Assembly: GCA_025656675.1 (NCBI GenBank)
Contig: JAHXHN010000001.1
Span: forward strand, 897,501 to 961,500
Direction of reading: 5' to 3'
DNA: 64,000 nt
Source of the DNA: Candidatus Thiodiazotropha sp. (ex Codakia rugifera)
GTDB lineage: Bacteria > Pseudomonadota > Gammaproteobacteria > Chromatiales > Chromatiaceae
Made by a program: the position numbers and the translations under genes. The notes beneath the pieces were generated by a model that made no database searches, had not been told where the DNA came from, and saw nothing but the letters and a program-made list of their open reading frames with translations. Below, piece after piece: positions 1 through 8,545 of this stretch (its first letter is position 1; every line of letters starts with the position of its first letter).

Positions 1-1
1 G

Positions 2-931
2 ACACCACGCATTACTGAGACAGCCAAGGCACTCTGGTATATCTATCTCGGTTTAACCATCAGTTGCATGCTGGCCTATTGGATGGGGGGTATGAAACCT
101 TTTGATGCACTTGGGCATGCCTTCTCTACTGTAGCGATTGGTGGCTTTTCCACCCATGATGAGAGTATCGGTTACTATGACAGTACCCTGATCGAGATGA
201 TAGCTGTAGTCTTCATGCTGCTTTCGGGCGCTAATTTCGCGCTCCATTTTCTTGCAGTGCGACGGCGGTCACTGAAGACCTATTTTGAGGATTCTGAGTT
301 TCGTGGCTATATAACAACCCTGGCAGTGGTGATTATCTCAGTCTCTGTGGCCCTCTATCTGATGGGCGTCTATGGGACCTGGGGAGAGTCTATTACCCGT
401 GGTCTGTTTCAAGCTGTATCGATTGGCACAACCACAGGTTTTACCACGGCTGACTACTCATTGTGGCCTGGTTTCATATCTATTTTGTTATTGTTCTCAA
501 GCTTCGTTGGTGGTTGTGCCGGCTCTACCGGTGGTGGCATCAAGGTGATTCGGTTTCTGTTATTGATCAAGCAGGGAGTGCGGGAGATCAACCGACTGAT
601 CCATCCGAATGCGGAGATTCCGATTCGTATTGGGACCAAGACTATTCCCTGGCGTGTCGTAGAGGCAGTATGGGGTTTCTTTGCTCTCTATGTGGCAAGT
701 TTTGGGGTGATGTATCTGGCATTGGCATCAACCGGGTTGGATCTGATGACCTCTTTCTCGGCAGTGGCGGCGAGTATCAATAACCTGGGCCCGGGACTGG
801 CCGATGTGGGGGTGCACTACGCCAATCTCAACGACCCTGCCAAATGGATTCTATGTTTCGCTATGCTGCTGGGTCGACTGGAGATCTTTACCCTGTTGGT
901 GTTGTTGACCCCTGCATTCTGGCGTAAGTGA
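2..931 (+). CDS. trkH: TrkH-type potassium uptake membrane subunit (C-terminal part)
   Basis: The reading frame is open from the left edge, so the N-terminus is missing. What remains, about 309 residues, is the second half of a Trk/Ktr potassium-translocating subunit: repeated membrane segments alternate with pore-loop sequences, including STVAIGGFSTHD, SIGTTTGFTTADYSLWP and a GGCAGSTGGGIKVIR stretch, then a final loop SINNLGPGLADVG. These glycine-centred P-loops line the K+ filter in the family. TrkH works in the inner membrane with the cytoplasmic NAD-binding TrkA; trkA is often adjacent but would lie outside the window. The protein ends in a typical short tail after LVLLTPAFWRK. Family assignment is secure; coupling partner is inferred. 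Confidence 0.93.
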   Translation, partial: TPRITETAKALWYIYLGLTISCMLAYWMGGMKPFDALGHAFSTVAIGGFSTHDESIGYYDSTLIEMIAVVFMLLSGANFALHFLAVRRRSLKTYFEDSEFRGYITTLAVVIISVSVALYLMGVYGTWGESITRGLFQAVSIGTTTGFTTADYSLWPGFISILLLFSSFVGGCAGSTGGGIKVIRFLLLIKQGVREINRLIHPNAEIPIRIGTKTIPWRVVEAVWGFFALYVASFGVMYLALASTGLDLMTSFSAVAASINNLGPGLADVGVHYANLNDPAKWILCFAMLLGRLEIFTLLVLLTPAFWRK

Positions 932-1386
932 TTCTCAGTAGCTGAAGGCGTCGTCCTATACAAACGTATATTCAGGCGCTGTAATCAAAGCCTTGAATCA
1001 TCTATCTGACGAGTCCAATTCAAAAAACCAAATTCTGGTTGCCGCTGTCTCGGACGCCATCGCAGGTAGGCTTGTACAACTGATATGCAGATATTCAGGT
1101 GAGCAATGCAAGGAGTGGCCGCCTAGAGTAACAGATGCATAATTCATTGGTTATGATAGGAAAACCCTGACGGCTTATAATTGGTTTCCCCATTCGGGAA
1201 ACTGGTATCCAGGTTCTCGCCACATCCTAGGGTAAGTTGACGGCTGTCTGGTGACCTTGGGATACTCAAGGGACCTGGAAAGGGGGTGTTTATGCTGCTT
1301 ATAAATTTTCTGTTCTTCAACGGTGCTGAATCTGGGCGTCATGGGCAGGTCGATAGTCGATTGAATGGGAGTGGTCGTTCTGAAAC
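932..1386. other. 455-bp intergenic region with a hairpin and a possible promoter
   Basis: I see no convincing gene here. A short perfect hairpin lies at 1184-1202 (GTTTCCC, loop CATTC, GGGAAAC). A possible sigma70 promoter for the following gene is TTGACG at 1237-1242 and GATACT at 1261-1266, 18 bp apart; both boxes are only partial matches. The rest looks like ordinary non-coding sequence. Confidence 0.35.
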
Positions 1387-2190
1387 ATGTTTGGTCTGAT
1401 CAAAAACAAACCGCTGCTGAATCAGGCTTCCACGGATTGGTTGCATGAGGCTTTTGGCTGGTCATTAAGAAATTTTAATGCCGATTATTTTCATGCGGAT
1501 ACCCAACTTGTGTTGCCGACCAACGAGTACTTTCCAGGTGTGGTGGATAGCACTGAAGGCATGGCGAAACTGATCTTTGAACAGATTAAACAGTATGCCG
1601 GGGTCAGCCACTGGCCAACCTTGGTTATCGATCAAAACCAGTGTCCACTGATGGATCGGACACCGCTATTGTTACAAGGCGCTATCAGGGGCGGGGCTGA
1701 GGGGAGCGTTGTGACAGATCAGTCGCAACCTCTATCGATTCCCTATAACCCCCAGCAGATCAATAACCCGGAAGGGATGATTGCAAGTTTTGCGCACATT
1801 CTTGCCTACTATCTGGGACAAATGAGTCAGGAGCCGCCTCCCGGGGGTGCTGATCATTGGCCGGAAACCACGGAACTGTTAGCCATCTTTATGGGTTTCG
1901 GTCTGATGTTTGCCAACAGCGCTTTCACCTTTAAGGGTGGGTGCGGTAGTTGCTACAACCCAAACGCGGTTCGTCAGGCAGCGCTCAGTGAGTATGAGGC
2001 GACCTATGCGCTGGCACTCTTTGCGGTATTGAAAGAGATCCCGAACGCAACGGTGAACAGGCACCTGAAAAAGCATCTACGGGGGTTCTACAAAAAAGCG
2101 GTGAAGGAGATTCAAACCAGCCGGGAGGGTTTGTCGGAGTTGATGAGCATCGGGCGGGAACCGGCACCCCAGGCAGAAACCGGGCTGTGA
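1387..2190 (+). CDS. Conserved-looking hypothetical protein, 267 aa
   Basis: I do not recognise this family. The protein is soluble-looking, with no signal peptide. The middle (about residues 130-200) has a helix-rich stretch, MIASFAHILAYYLG, followed by a hydrophobic segment LLAIFMGFGLMFAN and a GGCGSCYNP motif with a CxxC-like pair that could bind metal or form a disulfide. The C-terminus is basic and helical. The ATG follows a GTTCTGAAAC context with no strong ribosome-binding site, so the start is less certain. It stands alone between trkH and a convergent minus-strand run. Codon use and absence of stops over 800 bp make a real gene likely. Confidence 0.7.
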   Translation: MFGLIKNKPLLNQASTDWLHEAFGWSLRNFNADYFHADTQLVLPTNEYFPGVVDSTEGMAKLIFEQIKQYAGVSHWPTLVIDQNQCPLMDRTPLLLQGAIRGGAEGSVVTDQSQPLSIPYNPQQINNPEGMIASFAHILAYYLGQMSQEPPPGGADHWPETTELLAIFMGFGLMFANSAFTFKGGCGSCYNPNAVRQAALSEYEATYALALFAVLKEIPNATVNRHLKKHLRGFYKKAVKEIQTSREGLSELMSIGREPAPQAETGL

Positions 2191-2199
2191 GGCTTGCCT

Positions 2200-2216
2200 G
2201 TGCCCTATTCGGGCAC
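2200..2216. terminator. Possible convergent hairpin
   Basis: GTGCCC and GGGCAC form a 6-bp stem with loop TATTC in the 73-bp gap between two convergent genes. There is no T-run on either side, so intrinsic termination is only a possibility. Confidence 0.35.
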
Positions 2217-2263
2217 GCCACCTGAAGCGCGCGTTTATCAGCGTTATAGCGTCATGCCAGTTC

Positions 2264-2716
2264 CTATATGATTATATCCGTAGCCCCAATCAGCAAGGCA
2301 TAGCGTATGGCTTTGCCAATCCCGATAAACAGTATTGCAGGCAGTATTCTGACGCCACTCCAACCAGCTGCCAGACAAAGGGGGTCTCCTATCACTGGTA
2401 ACCATGAGAAGAGTAATGCGGGACTGCCGTAACATCCTATACGATCCAGGGCCTGACGCTGCCGTTTATTGTGCAATCCTTTTCCAGGAAACCGTCGGGC
2501 CAGCCACCAGCCGATCAGCCAGCTACTGAGTCCACCCAAAGTGTTGCCGAGACTGGCTACCCCCCATAGCAGTACGGCCTGATCCGGGGTCTTTTGCAGC
2601 TCCCACAATAGTAGGGCCTCCGATCCGCCTGGCAGCAGGGTGGAGGCGAGAAAGCTGCCGATGAACAGCCCTGTGGGGCCGCCAGAGAGGTTCAATAATT
2701 GCGAAAAATCCAACAT
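2264..2716 (-). CDS. YqaA/DedA-like small inner-membrane protein
   Basis: The 150-residue protein has several hydrophobic helices and carries the features of the YqaA branch of the DedA/SNARE-associated (VTT) superfamily: an early GSFLASTLLPGGSEALL segment, a central GNTLGGLSSWLIGWW segment and a late amphipathic-helical FSWLPVIGDPLCLAAGW segment. The LPGG(S)E and glycine-rich re-entrant loops are typical of family members. Its molecular role in bacteria is not settled; DedA relatives act in lipid flipping or envelope homeostasis. Its start overlaps the end of the upstream methyltransferase gene by 25 bp, so the two are probably co-transcribed. Confidence 0.75.
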   Translation of the reverse strand: MLDFSQLLNLSGGPTGLFIGSFLASTLLPGGSEALLLWELQKTPDQAVLLWGVASLGNTLGGLSSWLIGWWLARRFPGKGLHNKRQRQALDRIGCYGSPALLFSWLPVIGDPLCLAAGWSGVRILPAILFIGIGKAIRYALLIGATDIII

Positions 2717-3627
2717 CGATGGGCAGGGTGGCGGTGAAAGTCTTCCGGCAGGGTATGGCGGGTTATCTCCTCACACTGGGGCATGGTTTCGATGGCCGGG
2801 TCGAGTTTAAATCGGCGTCGGTTGGTGGAAAAGAGCAATTCACCATTAGGCGTCAATAGTTTTAAGCAGGCCTTGATCAGTCGAGGATGGTCTCGTTGTA
2901 CATCGAGTATCTCAAGCATCTTCTTGGAATTGGAGAAGCTGGGCGGGTCCAGCACAATGAGTCCGAACTGCCGTCGTTCCCTGACAGCCCGCTCGAGATA
3001 GTTGAACACATCGTCTCTTACCCGTTCATGTTCTGGATTGGCGAAACCGTTGAGCTGCAAATTACGCCGGGTCCAATCCTGGTAGGTGTTGGAGAGATCG
3101 ACACTGACGCTGGCATGGGCTCCGCCGGCAGCGGCATAAACAGTGAAGCTGCCCGTATAGGCAAAGAGATTGAGCATCCGTTTGCCTGCTGCGCGTTCGC
3201 GCACCATCGCGCGCGTATTGCGATGGTCGAGAAACAGCCCCGTATCAAGATAGCTGCCCAGGTCCACTTCAAACCGCAAGCCGCTTTCCTCGACAATCAA
3301 TGGTCGGCCGGCTTCCCTGCTTTTTTCATACTGAGCCAATCCTCGCTGTCGCTGTCGGGTTTTGAAGGCCAGTGCATCGGCCTGAATCTGCAACACCTCG
3401 CAGATTATTTCACCCATGTGCTGCTGCTCCGATTCATCCAGTGGCTCGATACCCTTCCGGGCAAATAGCTGAGCGTGAACCTGGTCTTGATACCAGTCGA
3501 TCGCAACAGGAAACTCCGGAATGTCACGATCGTAGAGGCGATAGCAGGTGATCTTTCTGCGCCGTGCCCATTTGTTCCAGTGACGCTGGTTTTTGCGTAG
3601 TCGATTACTGAACGCCGTTAAGTCCAT
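2692..3627 (-). CDS. Class I SAM-dependent rRNA methyltransferase, RlmK type
   Basis: This 311-residue protein matches the C-terminal RlmK half of the fused RlmKL enzyme, which methylates N7 of G2069 in 23S rRNA. An N-terminal RNA-binding region with CYRLYDRDIPEFPVAID precedes a Rossmann methyltransferase domain: SAM motif I is LNLFAYTGSFTVYAAAGGA (about residues 152-170), an acidic ribose-contact segment SVDLSNTYQDW follows, and the catalytic-loop motif is LDPPSFSNS. The RlmL half and THUMP domain are absent, so it is a stand-alone RlmK-like enzyme. It abuts DUF423 upstream with a TGATG stop-start overlap and overlaps the YqaA-like gene downstream, which indicates an operon. Methyltransferase call is firm; the exact rRNA target is inferred. 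Confidence 0.85.
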   Translation of the reverse strand: MDLTAFSNRLRKNQRHWNKWARRRKITCYRLYDRDIPEFPVAIDWYQDQVHAQLFARKGIEPLDESEQQHMGEIICEVLQIQADALAFKTRQRQRGLAQYEKSREAGRPLIVEESGLRFEVDLGSYLDTGLFLDHRNTRAMVRERAAGKRMLNLFAYTGSFTVYAAAGGAHASVSVDLSNTYQDWTRRNLQLNGFANPEHERVRDDVFNYLERAVRERRQFGLIVLDPPSFSNSKKMLEILDVQRDHPRLIKACLKLLTPNGELLFSTNRRRFKLDPAIETMPQCEEITRHTLPEDFHRHPAHRCWIFRNY

Positions 3628-4001
3628 CAGCGGGGTAGGCGCCAGGCTGCCAATACGAGGGTAAGCCAGCCAGCAATAAAGGCAGTACCGCCTAGCGGGG
3701 TCAACATGGCCAACCCGCGCTGACCGGTGAGGGCCAGCAGATAGAGGCTACCGGAAAACAGTAGAATGCCCGCGGTAAAGAACCAACCGGCAAAGCGCAA
3801 GGATCGGCTCGGATGTTGGAGTGCGAGAAGGGCAGTACCAAAGAGGGCCAGGGTGTGTATTCCCTGGTAGCTCACTGCCTTTTGCCACCACACCAGATGG
3901 GTTGAGGGTACCCTGGTTTCCAGGGCGTGCGCCCCAAACGCACCGAGTAGCACCAGCAATAGGCCGCTCATGGCGGCTATAATCAGAAACTGTCTGGACA
4001 T
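3627..4001 (-). CDS. DUF423 (YgdD-like) membrane protein
   Basis: The 124-residue protein has four hydrophobic helices and the family hallmarks: an N-terminal MSGLLLVLLGAFGAHAL segment, then WWQKAVSYQGIHTLAL, then FSGSLYLLALTG and TPLGGTAFIAGWL. This is the usual DUF423/YgdD length and pattern. Function is unknown. Its stop overlaps the downstream methyltransferase start by one base and it begins 3 bp after the previous gene ends, so it sits inside a tightly packed minus-strand operon. Confidence 0.85.
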   Translation of the reverse strand: MSRQFLIIAAMSGLLLVLLGAFGAHALETRVPSTHLVWWQKAVSYQGIHTLALFGTALLALQHPSRSLRFAGWFFTAGILLFSGSLYLLALTGQRGLAMLTPLGGTAFIAGWLTLVLAAWRLPR

Positions 4002-4004
4002 CGT

Positions 4005-4553
4005 CTATTCCTGCTGCAGATGCTTCAATTCTTCAAGGATACCCAGTACAACCGCCTCGGTACGACTATCCATCTGTTTGCAGAGTTTTTCAGGGTCACG
4101 TTCACCATTGATGAGAGGACGAATGACTGAGGCCAATTTGGCCATTGGTCCACCGGCCCGGCTCATCTGATCTGCCATGCCGGCAATGATTTGTAGGGCC
4201 TGGGAATTACCGCTGCCTGCCGCATGGATCATCGAGGCAAGTCCCGGCGCAGCCATTGCCGGATCGGGCTTTGCATTCGGGTCCGGCAGGGTACTTGGAT
4301 CCTGCAGGCCCTGCAATATCGCTTCGGTAATTACCCGGTCCTCTTCGTCCAGGTTGTTTAGCAGTTCGATATCGCGGCGTCCTTTGTGAATGATCTTGCG
4401 GATGGCCGCAACCAGGTCATTCCAACCGCTTTCAGAGGCCATATTCAGTAGTTGTTCGAATTCATCCTGGTGATCGGGTTGAGGCCCGGTCATCACCACC
4501 TGATTGATGAAAGTGGCGTGAGCCGCCAGTATTTGCGCCTTCCTATCCATCAC
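4005..4553 (-). CDS. Hypothetical cytoplasmic protein, 182 aa
   Basis: I do not recognise a named family. The protein begins MMDRK and is helical and acidic in its first 90 residues (FEQLLNMASESGWNDLVAAIRKII). A proline/alanine-rich linker (LPDPNAKPDPAMAAPG) follows, and then a second helical region rich in glycine and methionine (ALQIIAGMADQMSRAGGPMAKLASVI). There is no signal peptide or membrane segment. The start shares an ATGA overlap with the stop of the thioredoxin-HEAT gene upstream, so the two are translationally coupled and probably work together. Confidence 0.7.
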   Translation of the reverse strand: MMDRKAQILAAHATFINQVVMTGPQPDHQDEFEQLLNMASESGWNDLVAAIRKIIHKGRRDIELLNNLDEEDRVITEAILQGLQDPSTLPDPNAKPDPAMAAPGLASMIHAAGSGNSQALQIIAGMADQMSRAGGPMAKLASVIRPLINGERDPEKLCKQMDSRTEAVVLGILEELKHLQQE

Positions 4554-5200
4554 TTCGTCTCCACTTGTAGCAGTTTCAAAGAGTCAGCTGCAATCTCTCT
4601 GACATCAGGGTTTTCATCATTGTGTAATTCACGTACCCGATCAATGGCTTCGCTGGAATGGGTCAAGCCCAGGTAATGAGCGGCATCAGCCCGGGTACTC
4701 GCTTGCGATGAATGACTTAACGCAATCAGGGTGGGTAGGGTGGATTGAAGCAGGTCACTGCCCTGTAGCGCTTCCAGGACCACGCCCACACCGATCCTGG
4801 CCGCCATCGGCGTCTGATCAGATTCAAGCAAACCAAGCAATAGCGGCAGTGTATCCGGCCTGCTCTTCACCCAATTCATCACTTTGTCGGGTCTTTGGGT
4901 CTCTAGCAGATGGCTGAAATAGGCATCAATCCCCTTGTTTTGACTTGCCAGATCGACCCATCGACTCAGTTCGGCAGGGGTTAGCATGCCTTCCAGTTCA
5001 AATGCCCCGATTCGGGTCCAGGGCACACTGCGTGTACCGACCTTTTGTGCGACCTCCGGATGCGCAACAATATTGACTGCCTCCAGGCGACTGATCTCAC
5101 CCTGTTTGAGAAGATGGCTCAAACTCTCCAATACGGATGGGCAATGCGCGCAGCCGGTGGCCAATAGAAATAGAACTTCTGGGGCTTCTCTGTTTGTCAT
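4550..5200 (-). CDS. Thioredoxin-like domain fused to HEAT-type repeats
   Basis: The first 80 residues look like a thioredoxin/glutaredoxin fold: VLFLLATGCAHCPSVL contains the redox motif CAHC, and the later GTRSVPWTRIG contains the cis-proline position expected in such folds. The remaining 135 residues form helical HEAT-like repeats, seen best in ARIGVGVVLEALQGS, TRADAAHYLGL and NPDVREIAADSLKLL. This combination suggests a cytoplasmic redox or partner-docking protein, since there is no signal peptide. It overlaps the next gene by ATGA. It is first in the minus-strand run, and its promoter must lie in 5201-5744, divergent from aprBA. Domain calls are from sequence; function is not known. Confidence 0.72.
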   Translation of the reverse strand: MTNREAPEVLFLLATGCAHCPSVLESLSHLLKQGEISRLEAVNIVAHPEVAQKVGTRSVPWTRIGAFELEGMLTPAELSRWVDLASQNKGIDAYFSHLLETQRPDKVMNWVKSRPDTLPLLLGLLESDQTPMAARIGVGVVLEALQGSDLLQSTLPTLIALSHSSQASTRADAAHYLGLTHSSEAIDRVRELHNDENPDVREIAADSLKLLQVETK

Positions 5201-5744
5201 CTATACACTCGAAAAGCGGCCACTTTAACCGATGATGATTGTTGTGCAAGTATTGGATGGGTGTGAAATTATCCTAAATATCGGAAAAAGCGCTGGAATT
5301 TCCAGGGAGATGCATATCTCCCATGGGATAGTGGAGGCGGATTAAAGGGGGTAGAAGAGGATCAAAGCCAAAAGACCATTCTTGCATAGTTGGTAATTTT
5401 GTTCGTATAAAGAGGAGGTTAGCAAACCGACTAAAATGCTTGGTTTTGCAACAGCTTAAGTCAATAAGCATATTTTATGCGCCCTCATTAAAAAATTGTC
5501 TGGATAAAGCAGGTGCAACCCATTAATGTTTGTCGCCCTGATTCCAGCTTGCGCGCCTGCGTGCGACGGAATGCCCGGCGATGTCGCCTGGCTGAATCGG
5601 GTTCGAATCATGGTTCGGGTGCCATAGGGCACGGATCAGGATAGAAACAATGAATTACGCCGGGTGTTACCCGGTTGTGCTTCAAAGTCGCGGCATCTAG
5701 CGGCGGCTGAATCACTGCAGTGAAACCCTTAGGAGATTAACACC
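5201..5744. promoter_or_regulatory. Divergent intergenic region; structured aprBA leader
   Basis: This 544-bp gap separates the minus-strand operon from aprB and contains no gene I can support. The 200 bp before aprB are rich in inverted repeats: GTGCC..GGGCAC around 5620-5632, CCGGGT-GTT-ACCCGG near 5660-5675, and a perfect 12-bp palindrome TCACTGCAGTGA at 5712-5723. The palindrome ends just before the ribosome-binding site AGGAG of aprB. These could form a folded 5' leader or be operator sites. No known riboswitch consensus was recognised. Promoter boxes are not clear. Confidence 0.45.
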
Positions 5745-6218
5745 ATGCCTACATTTGTGCGTACTGAGAAGTGCGATGGCTGTAAAGGCCAGGACAGGAC
5801 AGCTTGCATGTACATCTGTCCTCATGACCTGATGAAGCTGGATAAAGACGGCTCTGAGACCGGTCATGCTATGAAGTCATTCAACCAAGAGCCTGAGCAG
5901 TGCTGGGAGTGCTACTCCTGCATCAAGATCTGTCCTCAGCAGGCCATCGAAGCACGCCCTTATGCTGATATCGTACCTTTGGGTGCATCTGTCCAGCCTC
6001 TGCGTGGTACCGATTCAATCATGTGGACCATCAAGTTCCGCAATGGCACCATGAAGCGCTTCAAGTTCCCGATCCGCACCACACCTGAGGGTTCTATCGA
6101 TCCTTACGGCGGCAAGCCTGCTGCCGATATGGCGAAGATCAGTGAGCCCGGTTTCTTTAATCACAATGAGCAGAACGGCTACCGTGTCGGTGATGCCAGT
6201 GAGCTGATCCGTAAATAA
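5745..6218 (+). CDS. aprB: Adenylylsulfate (APS) reductase beta subunit
   Basis: AprB is the iron-sulfur electron-transfer subunit of dissimilatory APS reductase, which interconverts APS and sulfite plus AMP in the cytoplasm; in sulfur oxidisers it normally runs toward APS. The 157-residue protein has the family length. Two [4Fe-4S] ligand sets are visible: CDGCKGQ..ACMYICP at residues 9-26, with the AprB-specific insertion, and CWECYSCIKICP at about 55-66. The rest is the tail that wraps around AprA. An AGGAG site sits 8 bp before the ATG. It is 51 bp upstream of aprA and clearly in the same operon. Confidence 0.97.
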   Translation: MPTFVRTEKCDGCKGQDRTACMYICPHDLMKLDKDGSETGHAMKSFNQEPEQCWECYSCIKICPQQAIEARPYADIVPLGASVQPLRGTDSIMWTIKFRNGTMKRFKFPIRTTPEGSIDPYGGKPAADMAKISEPGFFNHNEQNGYRVGDASELIRK

Positions 6219-6269
6219 AACGGATTCAGACAGAATTTTAGAAACTAACGATAATTTGAGGAATTTAAA

Positions 6270-8255
6270 ATGGCTGAATTCGGAAATCCGGAAGTCGTCC
6301 AAGAAGAGGTAGACATCCTGCTGATCGGTGGTGGTATGGCCTGTAGTGGTGCCGCCTATGAGATCGGCCCTTGGGTAGATGCTGCCGGTGGCAACATTAA
6401 AGTAAAACTGGTTGATAAGGCTGCTATGGATCGCTCTGGTGCTGTTGCCCAGGGACTGTCCGCTATCAACACCTATATCGGTTCTGAGCAGGATCCTGCT
6501 GACTATGCTCGCATGGTCTCAAACGATCTGATGGGTATTACCCGTGATGACCTGGCTTATGACCTGGGTCGTCATGTTGATGAATCTGTTCACCTGTTTG
6601 AAGAATGGGGTCTGCCTATTTGGAAAACTGACGAGAACGGTGAGCGTCATGATGGTTCTAAAGGTATGGCACCTCTGAAGGACGGCGGCAAACCCGTACG
6701 CTCCGGTAAGTGGCAGATCATGATCAATGGTGAATCCTACAAGTGGATTGTCGCCGAAGCTGCGAAGAAAGCGCTGGGCATGGATAACATCCAGGAGCGT
6801 ATCTTCATCGTCAAGCTGGTCAACGACAAGAACGATTCCAACCGCATCGCTGGTGCTGTCGGTTTTTCTGTTCGTGAGCACAAGCTGTATGTCTTTAAGG
6901 CAAAAGCTATCCTGTTGGCAGCCGGTGGCTGCGTCAACATCTTCCGTCCCCGCTCTGTCGGTGAGGGTCAGGGTCGTGCTTGGTATCCTGTCTGGAATGC
7001 CGGTTCCACCTATGCCATGGCCGCTGAGGCTGGCGCAGAGCTGACCATGATGGAAAACCGCTTCGTACCGACCCGTTTCAAAGACGGCTACGGTCCTGTT
7101 GGCGCCTGGTTCCTGCTGTTCAAATCCAAAGCCACCAATGCTTTTGGTGAAGTCTACATGGACCGCAACAAGGAGATGCTGGACGACTATCCTCCTTATG
7201 GTCAGGCTGCTGTTCCTGCATCCTGCCTGCGTAACCACTTGATGCTGAAAGAGATGAAGGAAGGCCGTGGTCCTATCTGGATGGACACTGTCACTGCGCT
7301 TGCCAACCTGCGTGAGACCCTGTCTCCTCGTGAGGTAAAGCATCTGGAAGCTGAAGCCTGGGAAGATTTTCTGGATATGTGTATCGGCCAGTGCGGTATC
7401 TGGGCCGGTGAAAACATCGAGCCAGAGAAGAAGAACTCTGAGCTGATGCCTACCGAACCCTACCTGCTGGGCTCTCATTCTGGTTGTTGCGGCATCTGGA
7501 CCTCCGGTCCTGATGATGTTGGTGCACCGACTGACGAGACCGAAGCTGGCGTTCCTGATCACCTGCCAAAGGGCTGGAACTGGGGCTACCGTGGTATGAC
7601 CACCGTTTCCGGTCTGTTCACCGCTGGTGACGGCGTGGGTGCTTCCGGCCACAAGTTCTCATCCGGTTCTCATGCTGAAGGCCGTATGGCCGCCAAGGCG
7701 ATGGTCAAGTATGTCATGGATAACAAGGACTATAGCCCTGAGCTGGATACCGATGTGGATACCTTGATCGAAGAGATCTACCGTCCAGTCCGTAACTACC
7801 TGGAGCATAAGGACTACTCCACAGCAATCGACGTGAATCCTAACTACATTACTCCACGTATGCTGCAGTTCCGTCTGCAGAAGGTCATGGATGAGTACGT
7901 TGCCGGTGTTGCTACTTACTACACCACCAACGAGCATATGCTGGATCTGGCTGAGCAGAAGCTGGAAATGTTGAAGGAAGATGCATTGAAGATGCGTGCC
8001 AAGGACCTCCACGAACTACTTCGTGCGTGGGAAAACTATCATCGCATCCTGACTGCTGAAGCGCACATGAAACACATTCAGTTCCGTCAAGAGTCTCGTT
8101 ATCCTGGTTTCTACTACCGCATGGATAAGAACTTCGTTGACGAAGAGAACTGGAAGTGCTTCGTGAACTCTGTCTACGACAAAGAGGCCAAGACCTATAA
8201 GTGCTTCAAACGTGCACATGTAGACATCGTGGATAAGGCAAAGCTGTTCAAGTAA
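6270..8255 (+). CDS. aprA: APS reductase alpha subunit (FAD)
   Basis: AprA is the FAD-containing catalytic subunit of APS reductase, of the fumarate-reductase/succinate-dehydrogenase flavoprotein superfamily. The 661-residue length fits. The N-terminus has the FAD dinucleotide motif LLIGGGMACSGAAYEI (residues 15-30), followed by the substrate-loop region DRSGAVAQGLSAINTYIG. The conserved GHKFSSGSHAEGRMAAKA segment near residues 460-480 closes the flavin site. Start context is GAGGAATTTAAA-ATG. There is no aprM membrane-anchor gene after it; instead a strong terminator closes a two-gene aprBA unit. The apparent long antisense open frames in this gene are shadows of its biased codon use, not genes. 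Confidence 0.97.
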   Translation: MAEFGNPEVVQEEVDILLIGGGMACSGAAYEIGPWVDAAGGNIKVKLVDKAAMDRSGAVAQGLSAINTYIGSEQDPADYARMVSNDLMGITRDDLAYDLGRHVDESVHLFEEWGLPIWKTDENGERHDGSKGMAPLKDGGKPVRSGKWQIMINGESYKWIVAEAAKKALGMDNIQERIFIVKLVNDKNDSNRIAGAVGFSVREHKLYVFKAKAILLAAGGCVNIFRPRSVGEGQGRAWYPVWNAGSTYAMAAEAGAELTMMENRFVPTRFKDGYGPVGAWFLLFKSKATNAFGEVYMDRNKEMLDDYPPYGQAAVPASCLRNHLMLKEMKEGRGPIWMDTVTALANLRETLSPREVKHLEAEAWEDFLDMCIGQCGIWAGENIEPEKKNSELMPTEPYLLGSHSGCCGIWTSGPDDVGAPTDETEAGVPDHLPKGWNWGYRGMTTVSGLFTAGDGVGASGHKFSSGSHAEGRMAAKAMVKYVMDNKDYSPELDTDVDTLIEEIYRPVRNYLEHKDYSTAIDVNPNYITPRMLQFRLQKVMDEYVAGVATYYTTNEHMLDLAEQKLEMLKEDALKMRAKDLHELLRAWENYHRILTAEAHMKHIQFRQESRYPGFYYRMDKNFVDEENWKCFVNSVYDKEAKTYKCFKRAHVDIVDKAKLFK

Positions 8256-8278
8256 TACTTGATAGCCTATTGGCTTAG

Positions 8279-8313
8279 AAAAGTCCGGGTATCGAAAGGT
8301 GCCCGGACTTTTT
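8279..8313 (+). terminator. Rho-independent terminator of aprBA
   Basis: AAAAGTCCGGG pairs with CCCGGACTTTTT across a short loop, giving a GC-rich stem followed by a T-run 24 bp after the aprA stop. Confidence 0.9.
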
Positions 8314-8545
8314 CCGTCTTAACTAAGTGGATTTAATACAGTTTTCAAATGAACGGGAAGGGTTGAGCTGGATCAAACGGTATGATATCGGAGGAATACC
8401 GGTGTCCTAATCTATAGTTAAGCCACGGTGAACCATTTTTTAGTTGCTGTTGTTTGACTATCAGAAAGCAGATCATTGCATGACCATTTTCATCCATTTG
8501 AAGATTGATACACCCATCAGCCGATACTGATATCGGAGGCAAATC

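Noticed and set aside
5274-5471. Minus-strand open frame of 65 codons before aprB
   Set aside because: No ribosome-binding site, no protein-like features, and it lies in a probable promoter region.
5595-5625. GGTTCGAATC stretch resembling a tRNA T-arm in the aprB leader
   Set aside because: The flanking bases do not form a T-stem, and no acceptor or anticodon arms can be built around it.
6519-7652. Long antisense open frame (377 codons) inside aprA
   Set aside because: It lies wholly within a clear aprA coding sequence, has no recognisable domain, and is explained by the biased third-position usage of aprA.
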